Source: Ilumatobacteraceae bacterium (GTDB lineage: Bacteria > Actinomycetota > Acidimicrobiia > Acidimicrobiales > Ilumatobacteraceae). Taken from it: DNA of 64,000 nucleotides. Below are positions 1-7,812 of this stretch, piece after piece. A program made the translations under genes and the position numbers. The stretch lies in assembly GCA_021299715.1 (NCBI GenBank), contig JAJTEL010000001.1:207039-271038 (forward strand), read 5' to 3'. Below the pieces are notes generated by a model. The model worked only from the letters and a program-made list of their open reading frames with translations, did no database searches and was not told the origin of the DNA. How positions within the stretch are numbered: the stretch's first letter is position 1; the number at the start of each line of letters is the position of its first letter.

Positions 1-1
1 T

Positions 2-1492
2 CGCGAAGCGCGCCAACGTTTGGCGTTCGATGAAGTTCTTCGCGTTCAGTTGATGTTGGTGGGTCGTAAGGCTCAGTGGGAGCGAGAATCTGCAGGTTTC
101 GTGCACACGACAAAAGGGCATCTCATCGACGGCTTCATGTCTGCGTTGCCATTTCCACTCACAGGTGCACAGAAGCGAACAATTGCAGAGATCTACAAAG
201 ACCTTTCGGTCGGTAAGCCGATGCATCGTCTCTTGCAAGGTGATGTTGGAGCAGGAAAGACACTTGTCGCTGTCGCAACAATGCTGACGGCGGTTCAGGG
301 CGGCCATCAGGCGGCACTCATGGCGCCAACAGAAGTTTTGGCCGACCAACATGCTTTAGGAATTCGAGCTCTACTGGAATCACTGAAGATTTCCGATGAA
401 GGAAACCTGTTTGGTGACCGTGGCTTACGTATTGAGTTGCTCACAAACAAAGTTCGTGCAGCGGAACGTAAATCAATTCTCGCTGGTCTTGCCGACGGAA
501 GCGTCGACATCATCATTGGTACTCATGCGCTGATTCAAGAAGCAGTGAAATTCAAAAGTTTGGGTGTTGTTGTGGTGGACGAACAGCATCGATTTGGTGT
601 TCAGCAACGGTCGCAATTGCGCGACAAGGCACAGGAGTCTGACTCTGGACTAATGCCCGATGTCTTGGTGATGACGGCAACTCCTATTCCGCGCACTGCG
701 GCCATGACCGTTTACGGCGATCTCGACGTGAGCGTTCTCGACGAACTTCCGCCTGGACGCACTCCGATTACAACTTCGCGAGTGTCTGGTCCACTTGAAC
801 GTGCCGTTATGTGGGAGTCAGTTCGGGAACGTCTTGCAGCCGGTCAGCAGGCATATGTGGTGTGCCCGCTTATTGAAGAGAGCGAAAAGCTGGAAGTTGC
901 TTCTGCTCAAGAAACTTTCGACGAGCTCGTGCATGGAGAACTGAATGGTTTTCGTGTTGCGCTGTTGCACGGCCGGATGTCGTCGGCGGACAAAGAATCA
1001 GTCATGTCGTCCTTCCGCTCGGGGGAGACCGATGTGTTGGTTGCTACCACGGTGATTGAAGTGGGAGTCGATGTCCCGAACTCAACAAGCATGATCATCT
1101 TGGATGCCGATCGTTTTGGAATTGCACAGTTGCATCAGTTGCGTGGTCGAGTGGGGCGCGGAAAATTGGCATCACAGTGTTATTTGGTGACGCAGCACTC
1201 CGACCCGTCGCCACGCGTTGAAGCGTTGGTGGCGTCAACCGACGGGTTTGTCCTTGCCGAAGAGGATCTTCGTCTTCGCGGCGAGGGAACCATTATGGGT
1301 GTGAACCAGAAGGGAACCAGCGACCTAACGTTGGCGTCGTTGCAGCACGATTTAGAGCTCATTCAGTGGGCGCGTGACGATGCGCAGCGAATCATCGCTG
1401 ACGACCCCACCTTGAAGACCCTCCCAGTTTTGCGTGATGAACTTGACCTTCTCTTCTCTGACGAAGATGAAGAGTTTTTGTTTAAGTCGTAG
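2..1492 (+). CDS. recG: ATP-dependent DNA helicase RecG (5' truncated)
   Basis: RecG remodels stalled replication forks and branched recombination intermediates by ATP-driven branch migration. The reading frame is open to the left edge and begins inside the RecG motif REARQRLAFDEVL, so the wedge domain is missing from the window and the first in-frame TTG at 20 is not the true start. Visible helicase motifs in order are Walker A GDVGAGKT, DEQHRFG (DExH), MTATPIPRT, TTVIEVGVDVPNST and QLRGRVGRG. About 496 codons are present. It lies 35 bp upstream of an SDR gene on the same strand. Family assignment is secure. Confidence 0.97.
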   Translation, partial: REARQRLAFDEVLRVQLMLVGRKAQWERESAGFVHTTKGHLIDGFMSALPFPLTGAQKRTIAEIYKDLSVGKPMHRLLQGDVGAGKTLVAVATMLTAVQGGHQAALMAPTEVLADQHALGIRALLESLKISDEGNLFGDRGLRIELLTNKVRAAERKSILAGLADGSVDIIIGTHALIQEAVKFKSLGVVVVDEQHRFGVQQRSQLRDKAQESDSGLMPDVLVMTATPIPRTAAMTVYGDLDVSVLDELPPGRTPITTSRVSGPLERAVMWESVRERLAAGQQAYVVCPLIEESEKLEVASAQETFDELVHGELNGFRVALLHGRMSSADKESVMSSFRSGETDVLVATTVIEVGVDVPNSTSMIILDADRFGIAQLHQLRGRVGRGKLASQCYLVTQHSDPSPRVEALVASTDGFVLAEEDLRLRGEGTIMGVNQKGTSDLTLASLQHDLELIQWARDDAQRIIADDPTLKTLPVLRDELDLLFSDEDEEFLFKS

Positions 1493-1527
1493 AAACATCG
1501 CACTACGGTGTGTGAAGAGGGGGAATT

Positions 1528-2334
1528 ATGAAACTTCAAGGGAAACATGTTCTTGTCACCGGTGGTTCACGCGGAATTGGAGAGCGACTGGCACGCGAGT
1601 TTGCTGCTCGCGGGGCTCGTGTCACGGTGGTGGCTCGAAACGGAGACGCTCTTCAACGAGTCGCTGCGTCCATCAATGGTGCGTACATGGTGACCGACTT
1701 GTCCGATGACGCAGACGTTGACACGTTGATTCAGCGTGTCGAATCTGCACACGGTCACATTGATGTACTGGTGAACAACGCTGGTCTTGAAACCACCACG
1801 GCCTTCGCAGTGGAAGATGAACGAGAGATTCGCACGGTTGCGCGCGTGAACCTAGAAGTTCCCATGCTGCTCACGCGTCACGCTTTGCCTGGAATGTTGG
1901 CGAGAGGTGAGGGACATGTGGTGTTCGTGTCGTCTCTTGCTGGCACCGCTGGTTTTCCTGGAATGAGTGTGTATGGCGCTACGAAGTCAGGCATCTTGAA
2001 CTTCGTGAATGGCCTCAGCAGGGAACTGAAGGCAACAAATGTGAACATCACTGTTTTGTCGCCAGGTCCGGTGGACACCGATATGTGGGATGCAGTGGAA
2101 GCAGCACCCGCATCGGTGAACAAAGTCGTTCGCCGTTTTCAAAAACTGCAGCTCATTCCCACTGCGAATCCCGAAAAGATTGCGCGCCGCACTGTTGATG
2201 CCGTGGCAAAGAACAAACCTTTTGTTCGGGACCCAAAGCGCCTCAGCATTAACTTCTGGTTGAATCACTTACCAACACGAATTGCCAATCTCGCGGCTGT
2301 TGGCATCAAGTTTGATCCTCTCGACAAAGGGTGA
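1528..2334 (+). CDS. Short-chain dehydrogenase/reductase
   Basis: NAD(P)-dependent oxidoreductase of the classical SDR superfamily, 268 aa, cytosolic. The N-terminal Rossmann motif TGGSRGIG binds the cofactor. NNAG lies near residue 87, and a Ser of the SSLAG stretch with YGATK forms the catalytic Ser-Tyr-Lys set. The start ATG has a purine-rich AAGAGGGGG upstream as Shine-Dalgarno. The substrate cannot be told from sequence. The C-terminal tail (residues about 205-268) is basic and variable, as in SDRs that act on lipids or acyl groups. It is a stand-alone gene between recG and a convergent small gene, whose end is 1 bp away. Confidence 0.85.
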   Translation: MKLQGKHVLVTGGSRGIGERLAREFAARGARVTVVARNGDALQRVAASINGAYMVTDLSDDADVDTLIQRVESAHGHIDVLVNNAGLETTTAFAVEDEREIRTVARVNLEVPMLLTRHALPGMLARGEGHVVFVSSLAGTAGFPGMSVYGATKSGILNFVNGLSRELKATNVNITVLSPGPVDTDMWDAVEAAPASVNKVVRRFQKLQLIPTANPEKIARRTVDAVAKNKPFVRDPKRLSINFWLNHLPTRIANLAAVGIKFDPLDKG

Positions 2335-2335
2335 A

Positions 2336-2521
2336 TTACTGCGGCGGCTGATTGTCGGTGTCGTCTTCTGTTAACGGGAAGTACCACACGTCACGACAAT
2401 CTCTGCAGCGATACGACACAATGTCGCCAACTTCCCAGATGCCGTCTTCGCGTGGTGGTGTCAGCAAATGGCATGGTCCACCGCAGTCAACGCAGGTAGT
2501 GGTCTCGCTTGGACGAATCAT
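2336..2521 (-). CDS. Small zinc-ribbon protein, unknown function
   Basis: A 61-aa protein with two CxxC pairs (CVDC near residue 9 and CRDC near residue 39), the pattern of a zinc ribbon, and an acidic, Gln/Pro-ending tail. It ends 1 bp from the SDR stop in convergent orientation. Its start lies 18 bp from the divergent rsmD start, so the two may share a promoter region. The full-length fit of the ORF between two genes and the ordered cysteines support a real gene. The role is unknown. Confidence 0.6.
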   Translation of the reverse strand: MIRPSETTTCVDCGGPCHLLTPPREDGIWEVGDIVSYRCRDCRDVWYFPLTEDDTDNQPPQ

Positions 2522-2539
2522 CGCCGTAGTCTGCCTTGT

Positions 2540-3085
2540 ATGAGAGTGGTTGCAGGTGACCTTCGTGGTCGGCGAATTGAGTCGCCCAAAGGAGACGCCA
2601 CTCGTCCCACCACTGACAAGGTGCGAGAAGCGGTTTTTAACGCCTTAGGCAGCATGGATGCGGTTGACGGTGCGCGTGTGGCCGACGTGTTTGCGGGAAC
2701 AGGTGCAATGGGGATTGAAGCCTTGTCTCGTGGCGCATCGCATTGCACATTCGTAGAAAAAGACAAAAACGCTCTCGCAGTGTTGCGCCAGAACATTGCC
2801 GCATTGGGTTTGTCAGATCGGGCCACGGTTCTCGCTATTGACGCGGTGTCTGCGGTTGCATCGCTGGGTGATGTCGACTTGTTTATTGCCGATCCTCCCT
2901 ACGGATTCACGCACTGGGCGGACTTGCTGAACCGATGTGTTGCGCCCGTCGTGGTGTTGGAATCAGACCGCGAAGTTGGCGAGGTTGAGGGGTGGGACAC
3001 TGTGCGAGAGAAGAAATACGGGCGCACTCATGTGGCATTTCTTCAACCTGCCCGTGTGCCAGACGGTACCGTGGAGGGTGAATGA
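2540..3085 (+). CDS. rsmD: 16S rRNA (guanine966-N2)-methyltransferase RsmD
   Basis: RsmD methylates N2 of G966 in 16S rRNA using SAM during 30S maturation. The protein is 181 aa from the ATG at 2540, where the family N-terminus MRVVAGDLRGRRI begins. An in-frame upstream ATG at 2468 would add a low-complexity extension into the divergent gene and is unlikely. SAM motif DVFAGTGAMGIEALSRGA and the catalytic IADPPYG (DPPY type, N6/N2 amino methylation) are present. It overlaps coaD by 4 bp (ATGA), the common rsmD-coaD pairing. Confidence 0.94.
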   Translation: MRVVAGDLRGRRIESPKGDATRPTTDKVREAVFNALGSMDAVDGARVADVFAGTGAMGIEALSRGASHCTFVEKDKNALAVLRQNIAALGLSDRATVLAIDAVSAVASLGDVDLFIADPPYGFTHWADLLNRCVAPVVVLESDREVGEVEGWDTVREKKYGRTHVAFLQPARVPDGTVEGE

Positions 3086-3561
3086 GCACGGTTCTGTATC
3101 CCGGGAGCTTTGACCCCATCCATTTCGGTCATCTCGACGTCGTCGCACAGGCGGCCGAGCTGTTCGGAAATGTGGTGGTGGCCGTCATGCATAATCCCGA
3201 CAAGCCATCGGGCACTTTGTCCACCGACGAGCGCGTTCGTATTGCTCGCGAAGCCTGCGCATCTATCTCTGGAGTCACTGTCCAAGCGTTCGCTGGTCTT
3301 GCGGTTGACGCAGCTCAGTCAGTCAATGCTTTGTGCATTGTGAAAGGTTTGCGCACACCTGGTGATTTCGAAGTGGAACAGCAAATGGCGCACACAAATT
3401 TTGCTGTTGCCGGCGTACGTACGGTGTATGTGCCGTGTCAACCTGGTCTCAGTCACGTCAGTAGTCGATTCATCCGAGACATTGCTGCCCATGGTGGCGA
3501 CGTTTCTTCAATGGTGCCGCCAGTTGTCGCGGCGGCACTTGCTTCTGCACAACGGAGTTAA
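3082..3561 (+). CDS. coaD: Phosphopantetheine adenylyltransferase
   Basis: CoaD joins ATP and 4'-phosphopantetheine to make dephospho-CoA, the penultimate step of CoA synthesis. It has 159 aa, the usual length. The nucleotidyltransferase motif is PGSFDPIHFGHLD (HxGH), followed by KGLRTPGDFEVEQQMAHTN, and the C-terminal signature SSRFIRDIAAHGGDVSSMVP holds the second nucleotide-binding site. It is translationally coupled to rsmD by ATGA and to the next gene by TAATG. Confidence 0.96.
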   Translation: MSTVLYPGSFDPIHFGHLDVVAQAAELFGNVVVAVMHNPDKPSGTLSTDERVRIAREACASISGVTVQAFAGLAVDAAQSVNALCIVKGLRTPGDFEVEQQMAHTNFAVAGVRTVYVPCQPGLSHVSSRFIRDIAAHGGDVSSMVPPVVAAALASAQRS

Positions 3562-4157
3562 TGCACATGCCATTCGATGATTTTGATGACGTCACGGACG
3601 ATTCATTTCCACAACCAGCACCCGTCCAAGCACGTCTGGGCGAAAGCGAAATTATTCTTCGCCGCACCATCGACATCATTGCAACGGCCCCAAGCGTTCC
3701 GTTGTCGAGTACGCCTCGAATTGACCGTGACGAGATCATTGAACTCTTGGAAGATGCATTGGTGCGTTTGCCAGAAGAAATTCGTCAAGCACGCTGGATG
3801 CTGAAAGAACGCCAAGAATTCTTAGATAAGACAAAACGCGAAGCCGATGAATTACTGGGTGCTGCGCGACAGCATGCAGAACGTATGGTGCAACGCACAG
3901 AAGTCGTTCGCGCCGCCGAAACGCGTGCACGTAACGTCATCGATGCGGCCGAAGAAGAATCCCGTCGTCTAAAGAACGAGACAGAAGATTTCTTGGACCA
4001 TCGTTTGGGAAGTTTTGAAATTCTTCTCGATCGTTTGTCAAAGACGGTGGCAAACGGCCGTCAGAAGTTGTCCATCGGTTCTCAACCACCCGCCGAAGCA
4101 GAAGAACCAATCGAACAGCAGGGTGGCGCTGGTTTCTTCGACCAAGATTTGTCGTAG
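3561..4157 (+). CDS. Coiled-coil protein between coaD and DUF177, unknown role
   Basis: A 198-aa protein with an acidic, Pro-containing N-terminus and a long charged helical stretch (about residues 55-165, rich in Glu, Arg and Ala, no Pro) that should form a coiled coil. It resembles the DivIVA / AtpF-like coiled-coil proteins that many actinobacteria encode at this spot between coaD and DUF177-rpmF. No membrane segment is seen. The start may be ATG 3561 or ATG 3567, both overlapping or abutting the coaD stop. A link to cell division or the divisome is suggested by family resemblance only. Confidence 0.8.
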   Translation: MHMPFDDFDDVTDDSFPQPAPVQARLGESEIILRRTIDIIATAPSVPLSSTPRIDRDEIIELLEDALVRLPEEIRQARWMLKERQEFLDKTKREADELLGAARQHAERMVQRTEVVRAAETRARNVIDAAEEESRRLKNETEDFLDHRLGSFEILLDRLSKTVANGRQKLSIGSQPPAEAEEPIEQQGGAGFFDQDLS

Positions 4158-4168
4158 GCGGTCGCCGT

Positions 4169-4687
4169 ATGGCCACTCCACTTGTTGTCAATGTCGTTGA
4201 ATTACTGCGTTGGCCTGGCACAACAAAAGACGTCGTTGTCGACGTTGCTGCCGATGACCTCGAGTTCAACGATGCGCGTATCAGCAACGAGACAGTGTCC
4301 ATTGCGCTTCATCTGGAGTCTTTGTCAAACGGAGTCTCGGTAGCGGGAACTGCGGCTGCGACATGGCACGGGGAGTGTCGTCGATGTCTTGCCCCGCTGA
4401 GTGAACGCATGGTTGTCGATGTGTCTGAGCTGTATCAGCAGATTCCTGAAGACCCCGAGGCCTATTCCATTGAGAACGACCAGATCAATTTGTTGCCCAT
4501 GGTTCGGGAAAATCTTCTGGTCGCTGTGCCCCTTGGACCCCTGTGCCGAGAGGACTGCCCAGGCTTCTGTCCGCAATGCGGCAGCGACCTGGCAGAGGGT
4601 GCTTGTGGCTGCGATACAACGGTGTCGGACCCCCGTTGGGCTGCCCTTGAAGGCCTCAAAGGTCGCCTTCCCGACCCACCCGTGTGA
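4169..4687 (+). CDS. DUF177 / YceD family protein
   Basis: A 172-aa protein of the YceD (DUF177) family, which nearly always sits upstream of rpmF and has been linked to 23S rRNA/50S accumulation. The family core is visible as CRRCLAPLS (residues about 70-78), the acidic mid-region, the DQINLLPMVRENLLVAVPL stretch and the Cys pairs of the CREDCPGFCPQCG segment. The Cys residues may bind zinc. Its place before rpmF-plsX fits the classic fatty-acid/ribosome operon. Confidence 0.88.
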   Translation: MATPLVVNVVELLRWPGTTKDVVVDVAADDLEFNDARISNETVSIALHLESLSNGVSVAGTAAATWHGECRRCLAPLSERMVVDVSELYQQIPEDPEAYSIENDQINLLPMVRENLLVAVPLGPLCREDCPGFCPQCGSDLAEGACGCDTTVSDPRWAALEGLKGRLPDPPV

Positions 4688-4701
4688 GTTTTTGCCGTTC
4701 T

Positions 4702-4723
4702 GGGGCTATCATCACCTAGCCCC
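4702..4723 (+). terminator. Hairpin between DUF177 and rpmF
   Basis: GGGGCTA and TAGCCCC form a perfect 7-bp stem with an 8-nt loop. There is no T-run after it, so it could be an attenuating or processing hairpin rather than an intrinsic terminator, letting rpmF be expressed differently from DUF177. Confidence 0.4.
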
Positions 4724-4761
4724 ACATCGGGTGCATTTGCCGCTAACACAGGGAGACCACG

Positions 4762-4941
4762 GTGGCCGTTCCCAAGAAAAAGAAGTCGAAGTCAAAGACA
4801 CGTATGCGTCGCGCCTCTAACTGGCGTCTCTCTGCGCCGTCTCGCAGCACCTGCCCACGCTGCGCCGCAGCCAAGTTGCCTCACACAGTGTGTGGCACCT
4901 GTGGTTGGTACAAGGGTCGCGTCGCAATTTCTGTCGACTGA
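4762..4941 (+). CDS. rpmF: 50S ribosomal protein L32
   Basis: A 59-aa protein starting with GTG as MAVPKKKKSKSKTRMRR, the diagnostic L32 N-terminus. The C-terminal half carries CPRC and CGTC, so this is the zinc-binding (C+) form of L32. GGGAG lies upstream as Shine-Dalgarno. It is embedded between DUF177 and plsX, the conserved rpmF-plsX arrangement, with 17 bp to plsX. Confidence 0.96.
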   Translation: MAVPKKKKSKSKTRMRRASNWRLSAPSRSTCPRCAAAKLPHTVCGTCGWYKGRVAISVD

Positions 4942-4958
4942 TCTCAGGATCTTTCATT

Positions 4959-5936
4959 ATGTTGCCAATCGCTGTTGACGCGATGGGTGGCGACCGTGCA
5001 CCTGGCGAAATTGTTGCCGGAGCACATCAAGCCGCCGACGCTGGCATTCCCATTCTTTTAGTAGGTCCAGAAAGCCTCGAAGGCGCTGGCGAACTTCCTG
5101 TCTTTGTTGCATCCGAAGTCATCGAGATGGACGACGACCCCGCGCAGTCAGTTCGAAAAAAGCGTGACTCCACATTGGTGCGTGCCGCCGAAGCAGTTCG
5201 TGACGGCAAAGCATCCGCAATGATCTCTGCTGGTAACACCGGCGCAACGATGGCCAGTGCTCTTTTACGTTTCGGGCGAATTACTGGTGTTGCGCGCCCC
5301 GCCATCGCAACACCCATTCCTGTTCCGGGTGGCACGCCCACTGTTTTGCTCGACGCTGGTGCAAACGCCGAAGTGCAAGCAGAGTGGTTAGTGCAGTTTG
5401 CTGTCATGGGGTCTGTGTATGCCACACAACGATTCGGTGTGAAGAATCCACGTGTTGGTTTGTTGTCTATTGGTGAAGAACCAGGCAAAGGTGACACCTT
5501 GCGCAAGGAGGCATTCGAACTTCTCAGTGCAGCGCCCTACATCAACTTCATCGGCAATGTTGAAGGCCGTGACCTCATGACCGACGATGTCGATGTTGTT
5601 GTTACCGACGGCTTCACTGGCAATGTTGTTTTGAAGACGCTTGAAGGTGCGTTGAAGACCGTCATTGGCGCGTTGTTCGAAGCATTTGCTCAGCCCGATT
5701 ACAAAGAAGCCGCAAAATCTCTCATGCCGGCGCTCTTGCCGCTGTACGACACGTTCGACCCCGATTCCACCGGTGGAGCCATTCTTTTGGGTGTCGACGG
5801 AGTGTGCATCATCTCGCACGGGTCAAGCAGTGCGCGTGCCATGTTGAACGGAATCAAGGTGGCAAAGGAAATGGTTGACACCGACATGGTCGGAGCCATT
5901 CGCACGGCCATCGCTGCCACTACTGTCGAATCCTGA
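4959..5936 (+). CDS. plsX: Phosphate acyltransferase PlsX
   Basis: PlsX converts acyl-ACP to acyl-phosphate for phosphatidic acid synthesis at the membrane surface. It has 325 aa from ATG 4959, where the family start MLPIAVDAMGGDRAPGEIV occurs. An upstream in-frame ATG at 4890 lies inside rpmF and is not used. Motifs include SAGNTGATMA, the LLDAGANAE segment and TDGFTGNVVLK. The next gene is acpP, whose product supplies the acyl-ACP substrate. Confidence 0.95.
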   Translation: MLPIAVDAMGGDRAPGEIVAGAHQAADAGIPILLVGPESLEGAGELPVFVASEVIEMDDDPAQSVRKKRDSTLVRAAEAVRDGKASAMISAGNTGATMASALLRFGRITGVARPAIATPIPVPGGTPTVLLDAGANAEVQAEWLVQFAVMGSVYATQRFGVKNPRVGLLSIGEEPGKGDTLRKEAFELLSAAPYINFIGNVEGRDLMTDDVDVVVTDGFTGNVVLKTLEGALKTVIGALFEAFAQPDYKEAAKSLMPALLPLYDTFDPDSTGGAILLGVDGVCIISHGSSSARAMLNGIKVAKEMVDTDMVGAIRTAIAATTVES

Positions 5937-5955
5937 AGCATCGCAGGAGATATTT

Positions 5956-6210
5956 ATGGCATCAGTAGACCGAAACGCAGTTCTTGAAACGGTGTGCAAA
6001 CACCTTGCCGACATTTTGGAAATCGATGCGTCCAGCATTAGTGAAACTCAAACGTTTGCCGACGATCTTGGAGCAGACTCCATTGCTCTCATTGAACTAG
6101 TCGACGCTCTGGAACAAGATTTTTCTGGTTTTGAATTCAACGACGACGACTTGGCAGAACTGAAAACTGTTGCCGACGCAGTCGAGTACATCGTTCGCGC
6201 TCACGGATAA
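5956..6210 (+). CDS. acpP: Acyl carrier protein
   Basis: An 84-aa acidic carrier of fatty acyl chains. The phosphopantetheine attachment site is Ser42 in DDLGADSIALIELVDAL (the usual Leu after DS is Ile). The start at 5956 is chosen because AGGAGA sits 8 nt upstream and the longer frame runs into plsX. It lies between plsX and rnc as in many bacteria. Confidence 0.95.
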   Translation: MASVDRNAVLETVCKHLADILEIDASSISETQTFADDLGADSIALIELVDALEQDFSGFEFNDDDLAELKTVADAVEYIVRAHG

Positions 6211-6215
6211 CTCTC

Positions 6216-6923
6216 ATGACTCAGGTGGGCGATAACGCACTACGCGAATGCGCATCCCGCCTTGGCTATTCATTCATCAACGAAGACTTACTTCGCGTTG
6301 CCCTCATTCATCGTTCGTGGCAGGCCGAGCACGATTCTGCGGAGTCAAATGAACGTCTTGAATTCTTAGGCGATGCAGTCCTTGGCTGGGCTGTCGCCGA
6401 CATTGCGTACCATCGCCTTGCCGATATGCACGAAGGAAAGTTGACCGACCTTCGCATCAGCGTGGTGAACATGAACGCGTTGGCTGATCGTGCACGCGCA
6501 TTAGGTATTGGGGAATTCATCTTCTTGGGCAAAGGCGAAGATGCGGCCGGCGGACGCGAAAAGTCGTCAATTCTGTCTGACACATTCGAAGCATTGATCG
6601 GAGCGGTGTACCTCGACGGCGGGGCATCTGCTGCCTACGACCTTGTCCGCCGACTTCTCAGTGACAGCATTGAGAACGCCATTCCCAATATGGAAATGTT
6701 CGATGCAAAATCTCGTTTACAAGAACTAACGGCGCGTTTGGGACTGTCGGTGCCGCGCTATGTCACCGAAGGTGAAGGGCCCGACCACGAACGTGTCTTC
6801 ACGACCGCGGTGTATGTAGACGGTCGCGTTCAGGGCCGCGGTACCGGACGCACAAAGAAAGCAGCGGAACAAGCAGCTGCAGTAGAAGCTTGTGGTGTGT
6901 TAGCCCACGCAGACAATGCCTGA
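6216..6923 (+). CDS. rnc: Ribonuclease III
   Basis: RNase III cuts double-stranded RNA in rRNA precursors and regulatory duplexes. It has 235 aa: the catalytic domain bears the signature ERLEFLGDAVLGW and the metal-binding EALIGAVYLDGG, and a C-terminal dsRNA-binding domain (residues about 160-230) ends with GRTKKAAEQAAAVEAC. It overlaps mutM by 8 bp and follows acpP by 5 bp. Confidence 0.95.
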   Translation: MTQVGDNALRECASRLGYSFINEDLLRVALIHRSWQAEHDSAESNERLEFLGDAVLGWAVADIAYHRLADMHEGKLTDLRISVVNMNALADRARALGIGEFIFLGKGEDAAGGREKSSILSDTFEALIGAVYLDGGASAAYDLVRRLLSDSIENAIPNMEMFDAKSRLQELTARLGLSVPRYVTEGEGPDHERVFTTAVYVDGRVQGRGTGRTKKAAEQAAAVEACGVLAHADNA

Positions 6924-7764
6924 ACTGCCTGAAGTTGAAACTGTCCGTCGCGGACTTGAATCACATGTTGTTGGACGAACTATTGAGTCTGTCCATATCG
7001 GTCGCGAACGCTCGGTACGTCGTGTTGGACGAGAAGCCGTCATTCACGGATTAACCGGCGCAAAAGTGATGGCGGCTCGTCGTCGGGGAAAGTACTTGTT
7101 GTTAGACCTCGACACTGGTGATCTCGTCATGATTCATCTGCGCATGAGTGGTCGCGTTTTAGTGGAGCCCATAGGTGCACCTCGACCTCCGCATACACAC
7201 GTTGTGTGTCGGTTATCTGAGCGCAATGGTCAACACCACGAGATGTGGTTCGTCGACCCGCGAACGTTTGGTGAAGTTGTGGTGTGCGAATCGGACGATG
7301 TCTCGCAGGTTCTTCCTGAACTAGATCGTCTTGGCCCAGACCCCATTGTGGATGACTTTTCTGGGGAGGTACTGAAGGACAGGCTGAATGGTCGTCGCGG
7401 TGCCATTAAGCCGTTGCTGCTGAATCAGCATGTGGTGGCAGGAATTGGCAATATCTATGCAGATGAAGTTCTCCACAGGGTGCGACTGCGATGGAACCGC
7501 ACCGTGGACTCACTAAGTACAAAAACTATTAACGCTCTCGCCACGGCCATCACCGAAATTCTCACCGAGGCCATTGAACGCGGCGGTTCCACTCTGGAAG
7601 ACACTCAATATGTCGATATTGATGGAAAGAGTGGGTCGTTTCAAGACATGCATCGTGTGTATGGGCGAGAAGGACTCGGATGTCTGACCTGTGGAAAAAC
7701 CACCATCCGTCGTGAGATGGTGGCTGGCCGGTCAACGTCATATTGCCCGCGCTGCCAAAAGTAG
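6916..7764 (+). CDS. mutM: Formamidopyrimidine-DNA glycosylase
   Basis: MutM (Fpg) removes oxidised purines such as 8-oxoG and nicks the abasic site. It has 282 aa. It starts MPELPEVETVRRGLE, with catalytic Pro2 and Glu3 after Met removal. Gly-rich RRGKYLLLDL, the helix-two-turn-helix near GIGNIYADEVL and the C-terminal zinc finger with CLTC and CPRC are all present, so the enzyme looks complete. The rnc-mutM-smc order is typical of actinobacteria. Confidence 0.96.
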   Translation: MPELPEVETVRRGLESHVVGRTIESVHIGRERSVRRVGREAVIHGLTGAKVMAARRRGKYLLLDLDTGDLVMIHLRMSGRVLVEPIGAPRPPHTHVVCRLSERNGQHHEMWFVDPRTFGEVVVCESDDVSQVLPELDRLGPDPIVDDFSGEVLKDRLNGRRGAIKPLLLNQHVVAGIGNIYADEVLHRVRLRWNRTVDSLSTKTINALATAITEILTEAIERGGSTLEDTQYVDIDGKSGSFQDMHRVYGREGLGCLTCGKTTIRREMVAGRSTSYCPRCQK

Positions 7765-7812
7765 CGAGGTATAGGGCGCGTGGCGTGCTCGTCCATTACT
7801 GTTGAAGACGCC